A stretch of DNA of 64,000 nt from Candidatus Geothermarchaeum rappei. Its GTDB lineage: Archaea > Thermoproteota > Nitrososphaeria > Geothermarchaeales > JDFR-13. Under the pieces are notes generated by a model. That model saw only the letters and a list, made by a program, of their open reading frames with translations, was not told the origin of the DNA and ran no database searches. This document shows positions 18,535 through 26,866 of this stretch, one piece after another. The first letter of the stretch is position 1. Each line of letters starts with the position of its first letter. The DNA lies in the NCBI GenBank assembly GCA_002011085.2, contig MTMB02000001.1:1277627-1341626 (forward strand), given 5' to 3'. Position numbers and translations under genes: made by a program.

Positions 18535-19404
18535 TTAAGAAGCTTCGGCTCTCTGCTGGAGAGCCAAAGCCTTTGTGTATGCGGCGATGACGATGTCCTT
18601 GATCGTCTCAGGAGTGATGAATTCTCCCTCAACCGCCAGTTTCTTAGCGTGTAGATAAGCCTTAAGCAGTAGCTGGCTGACGTTGTACTTCGTTGGATAC
18701 CCGAGTTCAAGCGAGATCTTGAAAGCGTTTCCAAACGCTTCTGAAAGCTCCGACTTAATCTTCTCAAGATCAGGTATCAGGTATTCTCTTGTAATTAGTA
18801 TATTGTCCTTAAAGTCGTATGCAGCCTTGAGGTTAACCTTAGATTTAATCGGCTTAATACCCAGTTTATTCAGTAGGTTCGCCAAGTTAGGCGATATCTT
18901 ATCACCGGCACGAGCAACGAGGGTGTCTTTAACCACATTAATTGCTCCACCAACTATCTTAGTCGGGATACTAAGGTTTGAGAATAGGCTGATAACTGGA
19001 CCGGGTGGAATACCTGTATTACCCTCGGGTATTACTATGTCCACTGGAGTGATGTCGCCAGGCGACGCGGCTATATCAACCTCATATTTATCCAACTCCA
19101 TCGCGATTTTAATCGGGTCTTCATTTGTAAATATAAATAGTATCTGGCCAAACATCTCGTCTTTAAGTTTTTCAACCGCCTCAGGATATATCTTTTCCAA
19201 TGCCTTGAGGAAAACGGTCTTCTTACCTCCTTTTATCCTGAAACCCAGCTGCGGCTGTAGCCTCCTAACCTCGTTCAACATCGAGGCTTTAAGCCTGGTT
19301 GAGTCAACTAATATCACATATCTATGCTCCTGAATAAGCTTACTAAACTCCTCAAAAAGCTTCTTCTTCCTGTCTTTAGACCTAGGAACATACATCATCT
19401 TCAC
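18535..19404 (-). CDS. rplP0: ribosomal protein L10/P0, short form
   Basis: 289 aa. Stalk base protein: an N-terminal rRNA-binding domain (LIQEHRYVILVDSTRLKASMLNEVR), an insertion domain and C-terminal helices that bind L12 dimers. It ends ALALQQRAEAS and lacks the acidic tail with a GLGALFG-like tip that closes many archaeal P0 proteins. The 59 bp up to rpl12 hold no in-frame or frameshifted tail, so the short form looks genuine. It overlaps rpl1 by 4 bp. The second Met (MMYVPRSK) may be the real start. Confidence 0.93.
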   Translation of the reverse strand: MKMMYVPRSKDRKKKLFEEFSKLIQEHRYVILVDSTRLKASMLNEVRRLQPQLGFRIKGGKKTVFLKALEKIYPEAVEKLKDEMFGQILFIFTNEDPIKIAMELDKYEVDIAASPGDITPVDIVIPEGNTGIPPGPVISLFSNLSIPTKIVGGAINVVKDTLVARAGDKISPNLANLLNKLGIKPIKSKVNLKAAYDFKDNILITREYLIPDLEKIKSELSEAFGNAFKISLELGYPTKYNVSQLLLKAYLHAKKLAVEGEFITPETIKDIVIAAYTKALALQQRAEAS

Positions 19405-20060
19405 ATCACCCTAATAGATGGCCCCATACTAGTCTTGACATATATCTTCTTGATATATGACTTCTCAGGAAGCTTGCCTTTAATAGCCTCGATAACAGCC
19501 ATGGCGTTTTCAGCCAGTTTCTCATCGTCCATATCCTCAGTTCCAATTGCAACAGCCACCATCGGATTATTCCTAACATTAACTGAAACAGATGATCTTA
19601 GGCCTTCTATAATTGCCTTTACATCAGCGTTTGGCGGCAGTATCTGAGGCATCTTCCCCCTTGGACCCAATACAGAACCCATGACCCTACCTACCTTGGC
19701 CATGAGCTTCGGCTCCGCTAGGAAGAAGTCGAATTCACTAGCAAGTTTCTTTATATCTTTCTTGGATCCTGCCACGCTATCAATATCCTTCTCACTAATA
19801 ACCCTATCGGCACCAGCCTCTGCAGCAGCCTCAGCTACAGCGCCATCGGCAAATACAGCGACTCTCTTGTCCTTACTTGACTTATGTGGGAGTCGTATAA
19901 CCATCCTGATCCTATTCTCAGGCCTCTTTAAATCAATTCCAGATATGGCGAGCATCAGCTCAACCGACTGAAGGAAATTCCTCTTTTTACTCTTCTCCTT
20001 TGCCTCCTTTATAGCCTTCGCCAAAACATCCTTATTGATCTTCTCTATGAGCTCACTCAT
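19401..20060 (-). CDS. rpl1: ribosomal protein L1
   Basis: 219 aa, usual archaeal L1 length. It has two-domain L1 signatures such as PRGKMPQILPPNADVKAI and the final TSMGPSIRV. It binds the L1 stalk of 23S rRNA and in several archaea also its own mRNA. It sits 9 bp after rpl11. Confidence 0.97.
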   Translation of the reverse strand: MSELIEKINKDVLAKAIKEAKEKSKKRNFLQSVELMLAISGIDLKRPENRIRMVIRLPHKSSKDKRVAVFADGAVAEAAAEAGADRVISEKDIDSVAGSKKDIKKLASEFDFFLAEPKLMAKVGRVMGSVLGPRGKMPQILPPNADVKAIIEGLRSSVSVNVRNNPMVAVAIGTEDMDDEKLAENAMAVIEAIKGKLPEKSYIKKIYVKTSMGPSIRVM

Positions 20061-20069
20061 CTAACCCAC

Positions 20070-20561
20070 CTATTCAGAACCATATATCTTATCGTCATAC
20101 TCTCCATTCCTAACCTTTGCAGTTACCTCCTTAGGATTCATACCCTCTATTGTTACACCCATACTCACGCATGTACCTATGACTTGGAGAACAACCTTCT
20201 TAAGATCATCCATCTCCAGCTTCTGATTAATTATCCTACTTATCTTAACCACTTGATCAAATGTCAAGTCCCCCACGAACTCCCTACCTGGATTGGAGGA
20301 GCCCTTCTCGATACCAGCCTCCTTCGCTATCAATGCCGAAGCTGTTGGGATACCGACCTCGATCTCAAACTCCTTTGTATCGACATCAACTATTATTTTG
20401 ACTGGGACACGCATACCTTTAAAGTCCTTGGTCTTCTCATTTATCTGGTCAACTATCTGCTTTACATTAACGCCTAATGGTCCTAGTGCAGGGCCCAGCG
20501 GTGGCCCTGCTGTAGCAGCTCCTCCGCTAACCAATGCCTCAACAACCTGCTTCTTACCCAT
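20070..20561 (-). CDS. rpl11: ribosomal protein L11
   Basis: 163 aa. The N-terminal proline-rich GPPLGPALGPLGVNVKQIV and C-terminal RNA-binding domain (MGVTIEGMNPKEV) are typical of archaeal L11. It forms the base of the GTPase-associated centre with P0. It lies 6 bp after spt5. Confidence 0.97.
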   Translation of the reverse strand: MGKKQVVEALVSGGAATAGPPLGPALGPLGVNVKQIVDQINEKTKDFKGMRVPVKIIVDVDTKEFEIEVGIPTASALIAKEAGIEKGSSNPGREFVGDLTFDQVVKISRIINQKLEMDDLKKVVLQVIGTCVSMGVTIEGMNPKEVTAKVRNGEYDDKIYGSE

Positions 20562-20567
20562 TTACAC

Positions 20568-21047
20568 TCACCTACCAATACTCTTCTTCTTAAGATTAGA
20601 CACGGATATTATTATTGGAATCGGGGAGATAGATGCATCCTGAAGCTGTATAACAGCCTCTCTCCTATCTTTTTCACCACGGATATTTATAACTTTTGCA
20701 CTCATACCCTTAAATGGCCCGGAGACTATCTCCACGATATCACCTATCTCGATAACCTCCTCCTCCTTCTCAAGCTCAAGAAGGGTCTTAACATCATCTT
20801 CAGAGAGGATTCCCGGGATAACCCTCTTAAAATGCTTTAGATCCTCAAATACCTTGACGATATCTGTATAGCTAAACGCTTCTACGATCAAGACGCCTTT
20901 TAGAGATGGAGGGACAAATACGGATCTAACCCTAATATCTCCATCCGAATTCTTAACCCGTAGCTCGATGATACGAGCTATATGCTCTTCCTGGCCGCCA
21001 GTCACTGATACCATGAAAAACTTGTATTTGGGCTTTGACTCCTCCAT
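20568..21047 (-). CDS. spt5: transcription elongation factor Spt5 (NusG homologue)
   Basis: 159 aa with an NGN domain (FFMVSVTGGQEEHIARII, then VPPSLKGVLIVEA) and a C-terminal KOW domain (GDIVEIVSGPFKGMSAKV). It binds the RNA polymerase clamp with Spt4 and aids processivity. Its place between secE and rpl11 is the standard archaeal order. Confidence 0.95.
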   Translation of the reverse strand: MEESKPKYKFFMVSVTGGQEEHIARIIELRVKNSDGDIRVRSVFVPPSLKGVLIVEAFSYTDIVKVFEDLKHFKRVIPGILSEDDVKTLLELEKEEEVIEIGDIVEIVSGPFKGMSAKVINIRGEKDRREAVIQLQDASISPIPIIISVSNLKKKSIGR

Positions 21048-21060
21048 CTCCTTAAGACAC

Positions 21061-21222
21061 CTACCTAACGATGAATAGACCGAATAACATCTTTATCGTA
21101 AATGCAATGACGCCTAATAAAGAAACCCCTAAGAATATCAGCTTTGTATATTGCCAAAACTCCTTCCAATCCGGCTTTCTAGCCAGTTTCAACACCTGAA
21201 TATACTTTTTAAATATAGCCAC
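21061..21222 (-). CDS. secE: preprotein translocase subunit SecE (Sec61 gamma)
   Basis: 53 aa, below the ORF-track limit. GTG start with GGTGAT about 7 nt upstream. The product begins MAIFKKYIQVLKLARKPDWKE, the amphipathic helix with the conserved RKP..E segment. One TM helix follows (FLGVSLLGVIAFTIKMLF). It is the SecY-clamping subunit of the translocon and the first gene of the spt5-rpl11 operon; secY lies in the spc cluster of this window. Confidence 0.92.
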   Translation of the reverse strand: MAIFKKYIQVLKLARKPDWKEFWQYTKLIFLGVSLLGVIAFTIKMLFGLFIVR

Positions 21223-21419
21223 AACCTATCACCGCCTATTCCAAACATCCATAATATTTATTTTTGCTTCAATTGATATACACAAATCCAAACCTATATA
21301 AATATTATTTCTATTTATATTGGGAAGGCGTGGAGAAATAGTAATGAAACGATAAATATATTATAAATATTTAATCATAATGATTATAATTAAAAAACAT
21401 GCCTTCAAGACACGGGATT

Positions 21420-22241
21420 CTATGCTTTAACCACCTCAAAACCTTTTTTAGTCAACTCTTCATATAACTGTCTTCTAATACCGCCTGGGATACCCTTCCA
21501 GTTGAATACGGCCGTCTTAGTATTGCTAGTCTTTTTAAACGCATCCATTATAATATCAAAGCCAGTGTTTCCCAGCACATGTTTAGACAGGATATGACCA
21601 AACGCATATCCTTTTTCAAGTGCGTATCTAGTGAAGGTAGGTGCATAGTGTGGCCCTCCAAAGCCGACTGCAGGTATTCCCTCAAGGGGGGATTTAATAG
21701 CCTTTAAAACCGAGTCTACAGCCGCCTGTATCGCCTTCTTATCCTTCCACTGTTCAATTGATGAGCCGACTTCTACGAAGAAGGATGGTGATGAAATTTC
21801 CGAAGGTCCGTGATGCGTCACCTCTAGAGACACATGATACTGTAAGCCACGTTCCCGGGCTATCTGACTCATATACACTAAGGTGCTTCTCATCAAAATA
21901 GGGTGGCTGATGGCTAGGGAATACGGTTTTCCTCCATATTCAGCTTCCCCCGTTGGATTACCTGTTACATGCACACTTAGTGTCGGGGAACCGCTTCGTG
22001 AACTGTGTCTAGATAGGAAAATGATAGTCTTAGGGCTCATGCCAAGCTGCTTATCTACCTCATCTGAATAGATAATATCGTTATCTATATATGCCAAGTA
22101 CCAGTCACAATCCTCAAATTGTACAACATCCTTTGATACCTTGTTACAGGAGTGAAGGTCGCATAGGTATTCGGCCATTAAAAGACCAGCTGGATCCTTT
22201 CGGCTTACAATAAATAAAAAAGATGGAGTTATAGAAGCCAT
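21420..22241 (-). CDS. dtdA: D-aminoacyl-tRNA deacylase, archaeal DTD2 type
   Basis: 273 aa, matching the archaeal/plant DTD2 (GEK1) family. Conserved segments are IIFLSRHSSRSG, LSVHVTGNP, SLEVTHHGPSE and GFGGPHYAPTFT. It frees D-amino acids from mischarged tRNAs. Its start overlaps the end of argF by 13 bp. A stretch of about 200 bp of AT-rich sequence (21223-21419) before secE holds no gene. Confidence 0.94.
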   Translation of the reverse strand: MASITPSFLFIVSRKDPAGLLMAEYLCDLHSCNKVSKDVVQFEDCDWYLAYIDNDIIYSDEVDKQLGMSPKTIIFLSRHSSRSGSPTLSVHVTGNPTGEAEYGGKPYSLAISHPILMRSTLVYMSQIARERGLQYHVSLEVTHHGPSEISSPSFFVEVGSSIEQWKDKKAIQAAVDSVLKAIKSPLEGIPAVGFGGPHYAPTFTRYALEKGYAFGHILSKHVLGNTGFDIIMDAFKKTSNTKTAVFNWKGIPGGIRRQLYEELTKKGFEVVKA

Positions 22242-23152
22242 CTTAAAACCGCCTTCTGCATATGAAGCCTGTTCTCAGCCTGATCATATACAATTGAGAG
22301 CCCGGAGTCCATAACCTCGTCAGTGACTTCTTCGCCTCTATGAGCAGGTAGACAATGCATAAAATATGTCTTTTTACCGGTACTTTTTATCAGATCCATG
22401 GTTACCCTGTATTTTGGGAGAAATGTCTTTAGACGCCTATCACGCTCAGCCTCGTCACCCATGGAGACAAATGTATCGGTGTAAATCACATCAGCGCCCT
22501 TTACAGCCTCCAGTGGATCCTCATATAGCTCAATTCTACTCCCAGAGGTCTCAGCGAATTCCATAGCCATCTCAACAACCTTCTCATCCGGCTTATAATC
22601 TCTGGGAGTGGCTAGGGCCAAGTCAATACCTACCTTGGAAGCTCCTAAGAGAAGTGAGTGTGCAACGTTGTTTCCATCCCCAACATAGGCGATCTTGATC
22701 CCATATAGCTTACCAAAGGCCTCATAAATAGTATATAAGTCTGATAGAATCTGAACTGGGTGATACATATCGGATAAACCGTTTATCACTGGTACAGATG
22801 CATAAGATGCTAATTCAACTAGATCATTTTGACTATATACCCTCGCCATTATGCCATCGACATATCTACTTAGAACCCTCGCAGTATCCTTTATTGACTC
22901 CCCCCTACCGAGTTGTAGAGTCTGCCAGCCGAGATATAGTGCATGTCCACCCATCTGTAGCATAGCCACTTCAAAGGAGACCCTTGTCCTCGTCGAAGGT
23001 TTCTGGAATATCATGCCAAGAACCTTACCCTCCATGTCTCTCGATACGTCTATGACCCCCTTCTTAATCTTATCCGTCGTCAGCACGAGATCCCAAATCT
23101 CCTCAGGTGTTAAATCAGCTATTGTAAGAAGATCACGTTTAACTTTCGCCAA
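22229..23152 (-). CDS. argF: ornithine carbamoyltransferase
   Basis: 307 aa. Carbamoyl phosphate site STRTR at residues 53-57, HPVQ at 131-134, and the ornithine-side HCLPAHRGEEV near residue 264 identify OTC rather than ATCase. It makes citrulline in arginine synthesis. No other arginine genes are in the window, so it is stranded among translation and targeting genes. ftsY ends 12 bp upstream of its start. Confidence 0.94.
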   Translation of the reverse strand: MAKVKRDLLTIADLTPEEIWDLVLTTDKIKKGVIDVSRDMEGKVLGMIFQKPSTRTRVSFEVAMLQMGGHALYLGWQTLQLGRGESIKDTARVLSRYVDGIMARVYSQNDLVELASYASVPVINGLSDMYHPVQILSDLYTIYEAFGKLYGIKIAYVGDGNNVAHSLLLGASKVGIDLALATPRDYKPDEKVVEMAMEFAETSGSRIELYEDPLEAVKGADVIYTDTFVSMGDEAERDRRLKTFLPKYRVTMDLIKSTGKKTYFMHCLPAHRGEEVTDEVMDSGLSIVYDQAENRLHMQKAVLRWLL

Positions 23153-23164
23153 GGCGAACCACCC

Positions 23165-24061
23165 TTATAATATATTCTTAAGATACTCTTCTTTATCAAA
23201 GGTTCTTAAGTCTCCATAACCCTGTCCAACGCCTATGTATAAAATCGGCTTTTTTATGGAGGCTGCAACAGATAATATGGCTCCTCCCTTTACATCAGCA
23301 TCTACCTTAGTAAATATAACCCCGTCTACACCTACAGAGGAGTTAAACTCAATCGCCTGGGTAAGGGCGTCGTTACCCGCTAGAGAGTCGACGACAAGAA
23401 TATTGAAATCAGGCTCAATAACCCTAGCTATCTTCCTAAGCTCCTCCATGAGATTAACATTACTATGCTGCCTCCCCGCAGTATCTATAAATACGACGTC
23501 AAATCCCCTGCTTCTAGCATGCTCCACCGCATCAAATGCCACTGCAGCGGGATCTGCACCATATTCCTGTGAAATTACTGGGACGCCTACGTTAGACGCA
23601 TGGATTTGGAGCTGTTCAATGGCTCCTGCCCTAAATGTATCTGCACATGCTAAGAGGACCTTGAAACCCTTATTCTTAAAAAGATACGCCATTTTGGCTA
23701 TAGTAGTCGTCTTACCGACTCCGTTAACGCCTAAAAACATCACTTTATAAGGCTTTACACCAGATGACTTAACGTGCTTCACGAAGTCAAGTGCCCCTGC
23801 TTCAGAGAGAATCTCATCTAGGACATTATATAATGCCTCCTTTACAAATTTCCCAGCGTCGTCAAACCTAGGAAACTCCATATCCCTTAACCGGGTTTTA
23901 AGCATCTCACGAATACGTTCAGTCACCTCATAAGCCACGTCGTTTTCAAGGAGTATTAGCTGGAGATCGTCGAAGAAAGAGTCTATCTCCTCCGGGGAAA
24001 GCTTCTTCTTAGTTATCTTTCCAAGTAAATTGTTTAGCCCAGTCTTTAGGTTCCTAAACAT
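23165..24061 (-). CDS. ftsY: signal recognition particle receptor FtsY
   Basis: 298 aa SRP GTPase. The N-domain helices (residues about 1-85) are followed by the G-domain with P-loop GVNGVGKTT, DTAGRQHSN (G3), TKVDADVKGG (G4) and the closing GVGQGYGDLRTF. The acidic A-domain is absent or very short, as usual in archaea, so membrane docking probably uses the N-terminal helix. It lies between argF and pfdA, all on the minus strand. Confidence 0.95.
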   Translation of the reverse strand: MFRNLKTGLNNLLGKITKKKLSPEEIDSFFDDLQLILLENDVAYEVTERIREMLKTRLRDMEFPRFDDAGKFVKEALYNVLDEILSEAGALDFVKHVKSSGVKPYKVMFLGVNGVGKTTTIAKMAYLFKNKGFKVLLACADTFRAGAIEQLQIHASNVGVPVISQEYGADPAAVAFDAVEHARSRGFDVVFIDTAGRQHSNVNLMEELRKIARVIEPDFNILVVDSLAGNDALTQAIEFNSSVGVDGVIFTKVDADVKGGAILSVAASIKKPILYIGVGQGYGDLRTFDKEEYLKNIL

Positions 24062-24091
24062 CTTGAATCACGGATAAGGAGTTCTATAATT

Positions 24092-24520
24092 CTATCCCCT
24101 ACCCTGGAGTTTAAACTGGAGCTCTGCAATAGCCGCCGAGACCTCTTCATATCTGTTCCTAAGGTCATTTAAGGTTTTAAGCCTGTTCTCAACCGCCTGC
24201 CTAAGATTCTCAATAGACTTCTCAACATGGGTTATAGCGTCTTCAATACTCTTTTCGAGGAAGACCCCTGCACCTACACCAACTACCACCTTATCTGGTT
24301 TAGAGATGTTTACGGGGAGATAGACGCCTCCTCCCACTGGCAACAACGTATCAAATTCCTTGGACTCGGTCTCCCTATACATCTTTAGTATATCCAATGC
24401 ACTCTGATGCTCCATGAGAGACCTCTCTAGAACATTGACCTCATTATATAAGGCCTCTATAAGCTCCATAATCCTCCTCTGCTCATATACTAATGCAGCT
24501 AGATTCTCCCTCTCACCCAT
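24092..24520 (-). CDS. pfdA: prefoldin subunit alpha
   Basis: 142 aa: an N-terminal coiled-coil arm (ENLAALVYEQRRIMELIEAL), a beta region with TLLPVGGGVYLPVNI and VVVGVGAGVFLEKS, and a C-terminal coiled-coil arm. It assembles with beta subunits into the hexameric holdase. ATG 24520 is preferred to 24535 because it gives the usual N-terminus and has GGAG upstream. It overlaps the end of eif6 by only a few bases. Confidence 0.92.
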   Translation of the reverse strand: MGERENLAALVYEQRRIMELIEALYNEVNVLERSLMEHQSALDILKMYRETESKEFDTLLPVGGGVYLPVNISKPDKVVVGVGAGVFLEKSIEDAITHVEKSIENLRQAVENRLKTLNDLRNRYEEVSAAIAELQFKLQGRG

Positions 24521-24521
24521 A

Positions 24522-25193
24522 TTAATCAACTCCAAAAGCCTGGCTAATTACCATAAGCTCCCTACCGGTTGTGGCTGTGCCCACAACCACACCCCTATCA
24601 TTAGCAACCACACCGGAAGATATAAATTCAACGCCTCCATTAATTGTCCCAGTATACGTAGACACCTTCAGAACATCCTCTATTATCTTCGCCTCATCAT
24701 CCTTCAGTACCGGGGCTACAAGAACCCCATTATTATTAGAAACTGCGAGGGAACCTACATAAGAGAAGCGTCCTATTGTTGCTGTGACAACCTCGATATC
24801 AAGGGTCTCTGCAATTATCTTACGTGAGGATATTGGTAGCACCGGGGAGACTATAGCACCCTTATCATTAGCCAGAACCAGGTTGCCTAATGAAGTATAC
24901 CTATGTTCCAAAATACCTATATTAATATCTAGCTCCTTCAGTTTCCTAACCAATTCCTCCCTCGCATAATCCTCAAATAAATGAGGTAATACGATTCCAT
25001 TCCGGTTTCCAGCTATAAAGGGTGAGGTTATAAGAGTATTAATTAGATATACTGGAATCGCTGGAACTCCCAGCTCTTCCTCTAATATAGAGATCTTTTT
25101 CTTTGGAATCGAGGAATGATATAGGAGATAAGAGTTTGTAGCCTTAATATATAACCCTACATGATCCCCGCCAAATATTTTTATACGCTTCAA
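24522..25193 (-). CDS. eif6: translation initiation factor aIF6
   Basis: 223 aa pentein-fold factor made of five repeats with the recurrent GNLVLANDKGAIVSP / SLAVSNNNGVLVAP / GVVANDRGVVVG pattern. It binds the large subunit and prevents premature joining. It sits between rpl31e and pfdA, the standard archaeal order. Confidence 0.95.
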   Translation of the reverse strand: MKRIKIFGGDHVGLYIKATNSYLLYHSSIPKKKISILEEELGVPAIPVYLINTLITSPFIAGNRNGIVLPHLFEDYAREELVRKLKELDINIGILEHRYTSLGNLVLANDKGAIVSPVLPISSRKIIAETLDIEVVTATIGRFSYVGSLAVSNNNGVLVAPVLKDDEAKIIEDVLKVSTYTGTINGGVEFISSGVVANDRGVVVGTATTGRELMVISQAFGVD

Positions 25194-25207
25194 ATCCAGT
25201 GATCCCT

Positions 25208-25630
25208 CTACTCATGTTTTAATACCCAGATCTCCTCTTCACTCGTCCTTATTACCTTGACTTTGATACGCCTAGGCGGGTTTCTAATTCCCCTACTCCA
25301 TATGACTTCATTAACCTCAGGACTGATCTTTACATTAGGGTTCTTCATATGTCTACTTACGAAGTCCCTGAGGAATTTAGCAGCTCTTTTAGCCCTATGC
25401 AGACCCTTCTTATACCTTATTACCTTCCACAAGGGAACCGTATATACACGCTCTTCAACGACCTCAACACCCTCTGGAAGCCAGTCATATTCAGCCTCCT
25501 CAGCCTCTTCCTCCTCAGCTTCCTCTAAAGTCTCTTCAGGCTCTTCTTCAGCCTCCTCTATCAATGCCTCTTCCTCCGGCTCCGTTTCCTCGACAGTAGA
25601 CTCCCCGACCTTCTCCTCATCCATATACAT
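25208..25630 (-). CDS. rpl31e: ribosomal protein L31e with long acidic N-terminal extension
   Basis: 140 aa, although L31e is usually about 85-100 aa. The conserved domain starts near residue 58 (EERVYTVPLWKVIRYKKG) and runs to the end. Before it lie about 55 residues dominated by Glu (EEEALIEEAEEEPEETLEEA...). No ATG or GTG occurs in frame close to the domain start, so the extension is probably translated. The codon pattern is GAG-rich but otherwise matches neighbours. It follows rpl39e in one operon. Confidence 0.9.
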   Translation of the reverse strand: MYMDEEKVGESTVEETEPEEEALIEEAEEEPEETLEEAEEEEAEEAEYDWLPEGVEVVEERVYTVPLWKVIRYKKGLHRAKRAAKFLRDFVSRHMKNPNVKISPEVNEVIWSRGIRNPPRRIKVKVIRTSEEEIWVLKHE

Positions 25631-25637
25631 CGCCTAC

Positions 25638-25817
25638 CTACCTCCTGAAGAACCGCTTAGTCTTTAGCTTAAGCCTATTCCGCCTCCAGTGACGCCTACT
25701 AGGCGTCGTCCTAACCCTTCCATTTGTACGGGCGATGACCCATACGGGCACACTCTGATTAGTCTTAATCTCCTTCGCAATATGATTCTTAATTGCAGGT
25801 GTCTTAACTCTCGCCAT
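25638..25817 (-). CDS. rpl39e: ribosomal protein L39e
   Basis: 59 aa, missed by the ORF track. It begins MARVKTPAIKNHIAKEIK and has VPVWVIARTNGRV, then a very basic tail ending KRFFRR. L39e lines the exit tunnel. It sits 7 bp before the rpl31e start and directly after the PDCD5-like gene. Confidence 0.95.
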   Translation of the reverse strand: MARVKTPAIKNHIAKEIKTNQSVPVWVIARTNGRVRTTPSRRHWRRNRLKLKTKRFFRR

Positions 25818-25820
25818 CTT

Positions 25821-26108
25821 CTAAAACCCCCTTATCCGATAATCCTTCTTTCTCTGAAGCCTATATAAAATTTCCTTAACCTCATCATCAGTAAGCCTAT
25901 GATCAAGCCTTCCCTCGAGGCCTAGCTGGATTATAATTGCCTCCACCTTCTTGGCTAGATCAGGCTTAACGAGGGCGACGTTCTTGAGCCTCTGCCTAGC
26001 CTCAGGCGTCAGAAACTGCCTGAGGAGCGCCGCCCGCTCAGCTTCCTCCCTCCTCTTCTTCTCCTCTTCATCATCGTGTCCAGAGGGAGGGATGTTCCAA
26101 TAGCTCAA
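25821..26108 (-). CDS. PDCD5-family DNA-binding protein
   Basis: 95 aa. A charged N-terminus (EEEKKRREEAERAALLRQFLTPEARQRL) leads into the compact helical core of the PDCD5/TFAR19 family (VKPDLAKKVEAIIIQL). Archaeal homologues are annotated as DNA-binding proteins of unclear role. It is encoded 3 bp before rpl39e and 7 bp after rps19e. Confidence 0.9.
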   Translation of the reverse strand: MSYWNIPPSGHDDEEEKKRREEAERAALLRQFLTPEARQRLKNVALVKPDLAKKVEAIIIQLGLEGRLDHRLTDDEVKEILYRLQRKKDYRIRGF

Positions 26109-26115
26109 TATTTAG

Positions 26116-26571
26116 TCACCCCTGATACATTTCATACCACGGCTTTATATCCAGTGACTTCTTAATCTGATAAGCCATTTTATCCAATAGAGACCTGCCT
26201 TTAGGCGTCAACATCCTACCCCTTGGAGTCTTACGTACCAGACCGGCTTCCTCGAGTTGCTGAAGTATCTTCCTAATTATTGCCCCGCCTCCAGGGTAAA
26301 AATGTTCAGGTCGTACACCCCTGTTCTTTCTACCACCATACATTAGTCTAAGATCGTCGACACCCAAGGGCTCCTTAAGATAAAGCTTTCTCAATATAGA
26401 TGCGGCCCGAATATACCACCAGTCTGGATTATCTGGAGGCCTCTCCCGTGAAACCCCTGTTTTAACCCAGAAGGCCCACTCAGGCGGCGTGACAGTAGAT
26501 ATCTCACTCTTAATATACTCAGCCAACTTCTCTATGAATACGTCGGCAGGCACCTCCTTTACGCTAACCAT
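26116..26571 (-). CDS. rps19e: ribosomal protein S19e
   Basis: 151 aa, the full S19e length. Conserved segments are VKEVPADVFIEKLAEY, PDWWYIRAASILRKLY, the basic GGRKNRGVRPEHF and LTPKGRSLLDK. ATG 26571 (MVSVKEVP) is chosen over the upstream 26589 start, which would add six unconserved residues. It heads the rps19e-pdcd5-rpl39e-rpl31e-eif6-pfdA-ftsY row. Confidence 0.95.
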   Translation of the reverse strand: MVSVKEVPADVFIEKLAEYIKSEISTVTPPEWAFWVKTGVSRERPPDNPDWWYIRAASILRKLYLKEPLGVDDLRLMYGGRKNRGVRPEHFYPGGGAIIRKILQQLEEAGLVRKTPRGRMLTPKGRSLLDKMAYQIKKSLDIKPWYEMYQG

Positions 26572-26687
26572 CAAACCCACCCAATACACTCACTAATTTT
26601 TTAACCTAAATCACCTAAATTTAAACAGATAGACATATTTATATTTATTTACAAACCATGGCACTATAGAAACATCATTTATATTAG

Positions 26688-26764
26688 GGAGGGTGAGGGT
26701 TCAGAGGGACTACCGGTGAATCATCCTGGAACATCATTATTGCTCCAGGTCATCATCACCCTCC
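26688..26764 (-). ncRNA. candidate structured RNA, possibly a box C/D sRNA
   Basis: An intergenic element with a perfect 9-bp terminal stem (GGAGGGTGA/TCACCCTCC) and an inner 6-bp hairpin (CCTGGA/TCCAGG). Read on the minus strand it has a box C-like ATGATGA after the 5' stem and a box D CTGA before an ACCCTC 3' stem. That suits a k-turn, but no good D' box is seen and it is longer than most archaeal C/D sRNAs. The flanks 26572-26687 and 26765-26822 are AT-rich with no gene. Confidence 0.35.
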
Positions 26765-26822
26765 ATAAATTCATAATAATATAATAATATAGTAAAAATA
26801 TGAAGTGGAGCTAGAGAAAAAA

Positions 26823-26832
26823 CTTTATAAAA
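26823..26832 (+). promoter_or_regulatory. TATA box for tRNA-Met
   Basis: CTTTATAAAA preceded by an A-rich BRE-like run, about 40 nt before the tRNA 5' end. Confidence 0.45.
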
Positions 26833-26866
26833 ACAGTGGCTAACATAATTAATACTAGATTATAAA

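Noticed and set aside
18683-19333. 216-aa plus-strand ORF opposite rplP0
   Set aside because: Antisense shadow of a ribosomal protein gene with biased codons; composition is Ser/Leu/Ile-rich and no family is recognised.
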